Shown here in pieces: positions 54,857 to 55,083 of a stretch of 55,083 nucleotides of DNA. The translations under genes and the position numbers were made by a program. Origin of the DNA: Collybiopsis luxurians FD-317 M1 (Eukaryota > Basidiomycota > Agaricomycetes > Agaricales > Omphalotaceae); assembly GCA_000827265.1 (NCBI GenBank), contig KN834894.1, positions 11,950 to 67,032 of the forward strand, written 5' to 3'. Every line of letters begins with the position of its first letter. Position 1 is the stretch's first letter. The notes below the pieces were generated by a model, which was given only the letters and a program-made list of their open reading frames with translations, was not told the origin of the DNA and did no database searches.

Positions 54857-55083
54857 ATGTCTCAAGTTGAAGATTCTGCTTCGCAGCGTGCACCGTCTCC
54901 TGCACCTAGTAATGGGAGCAGCCGTATCCATCTTGCAACCGTTCGCCCTGTGCAACCTTCTATTAGCGCTGCTCGTATAGCCGCTACCGCTAAGGCCGCA
55001 CCCTCAGGCTCATTCGTTACCCCCGCTATACCTCCTCCATCTCAGTCTACCTACACCCAGAGAGCTGATCACTTCGCCACTGT
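54857..55083 (+). CDS. Start of copia-type gag(-pol) frame, cut by the window end
   Basis: An ATG-led frame begins MSQVEDSASQRAPSPAPSNG and stays open for 75 codons to the window edge, 58 bases after the LTR end and past the primer site. The content is Ser/Pro/Ala-rich, as usual at the start of a fungal copia Gag; no zinc knuckle, protease, integrase or reverse transcriptase motif is inside the visible part. The assignment rests on position in the element. Confidence 0.65.
   Translation, partial: MSQVEDSASQRAPSPAPSNGSSRIHLATVRPVQPSISAARIAATAKAAPSGSFVTPAIPPPSQSTYTQRADHFAT

Overview
The window is nuclear DNA of a basidiomycete fungus, almost certainly an agaricomycete. Genes on both strands carry many 45-65 nt GT-AG introns. 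Families typical of mushrooms are present: a DUF6534 multi-pass protein, expanded F-box/LRR proteins, fungal P450, GH16 and a DNMT5 methyltransferase. Single-copy housekeeping genes sit between them. Gene models were assembled by hand from reading frames plus splice signals. Where exon lengths were summed (P450, GH16, GT69, F-box, Clr2-like, PET117) the total is a multiple of three.

Left flank (1-12.3 kb): the 3' part of a copia-type LTR, a decayed F-box fragment, an intact 12-exon cytochrome P450 (minus), an F-box gene (plus), an unrecognised Ser/Pro-rich protein gene (plus), a DUF6534 membrane protein (minus) and a secreted GH16 glucanase (minus). Behind the GH16 gene lies a decayed copy of its last two exons. 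Right flank (52.8-55.1 kb): broken copies of the Ser/Pro-rich gene (minus) and the P450 (plus), then the 5' LTR, primer-binding site and gag start of a copia-type retrotransposon. The P450/Ser-Pro pair is thus present twice in inverted orientation, intact on the left and ruined on the right.

Conserved core (12.3-35.6 kb): PET117 and a CID/RPR protein (divergent), a GT69 (CAP59-like) mannosyltransferase, the roughly 2,170-residue DNMT5-type methyltransferase/SNF2 ATPase, a secreted FMN-dependent hydroxy-acid dehydrogenase, CRIPT, an F-box protein, an Efm7/Nnt1-like methyltransferase, an F-box/LRR protein, a UmtA/LaeA-type methyltransferase and the ubiquitin-S27a fusion gene. The 36.0-38.1 kb stretch is a heavily decayed gene. 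From 39 to 52 kb come a KAR9/GAR-domain protein, TRAPPC12, a Clr2-like silencing factor, RFC3, an intron-containing Leu-type tRNA with an unexpected anticodon loop, and a His-rich protein.

Three neighbours touch chromatin copying or silencing. DNMT5 carries an apparent PCNA-binding peptide at its N terminus. RFC3 is part of the PCNA loader. The Clr2-like protein resembles a heterochromatin factor. Their proximity may be chance. The strongest unusual signals are the predicted 2-nt and 6-nt exons of the GH16 gene, the DNMT5 PIP box with a long charged insert inside the ATPase, the inverted flanking duplication, the half-tRNA primer site of the copia element, and the Leu-type tRNA with an AGG anticodon.
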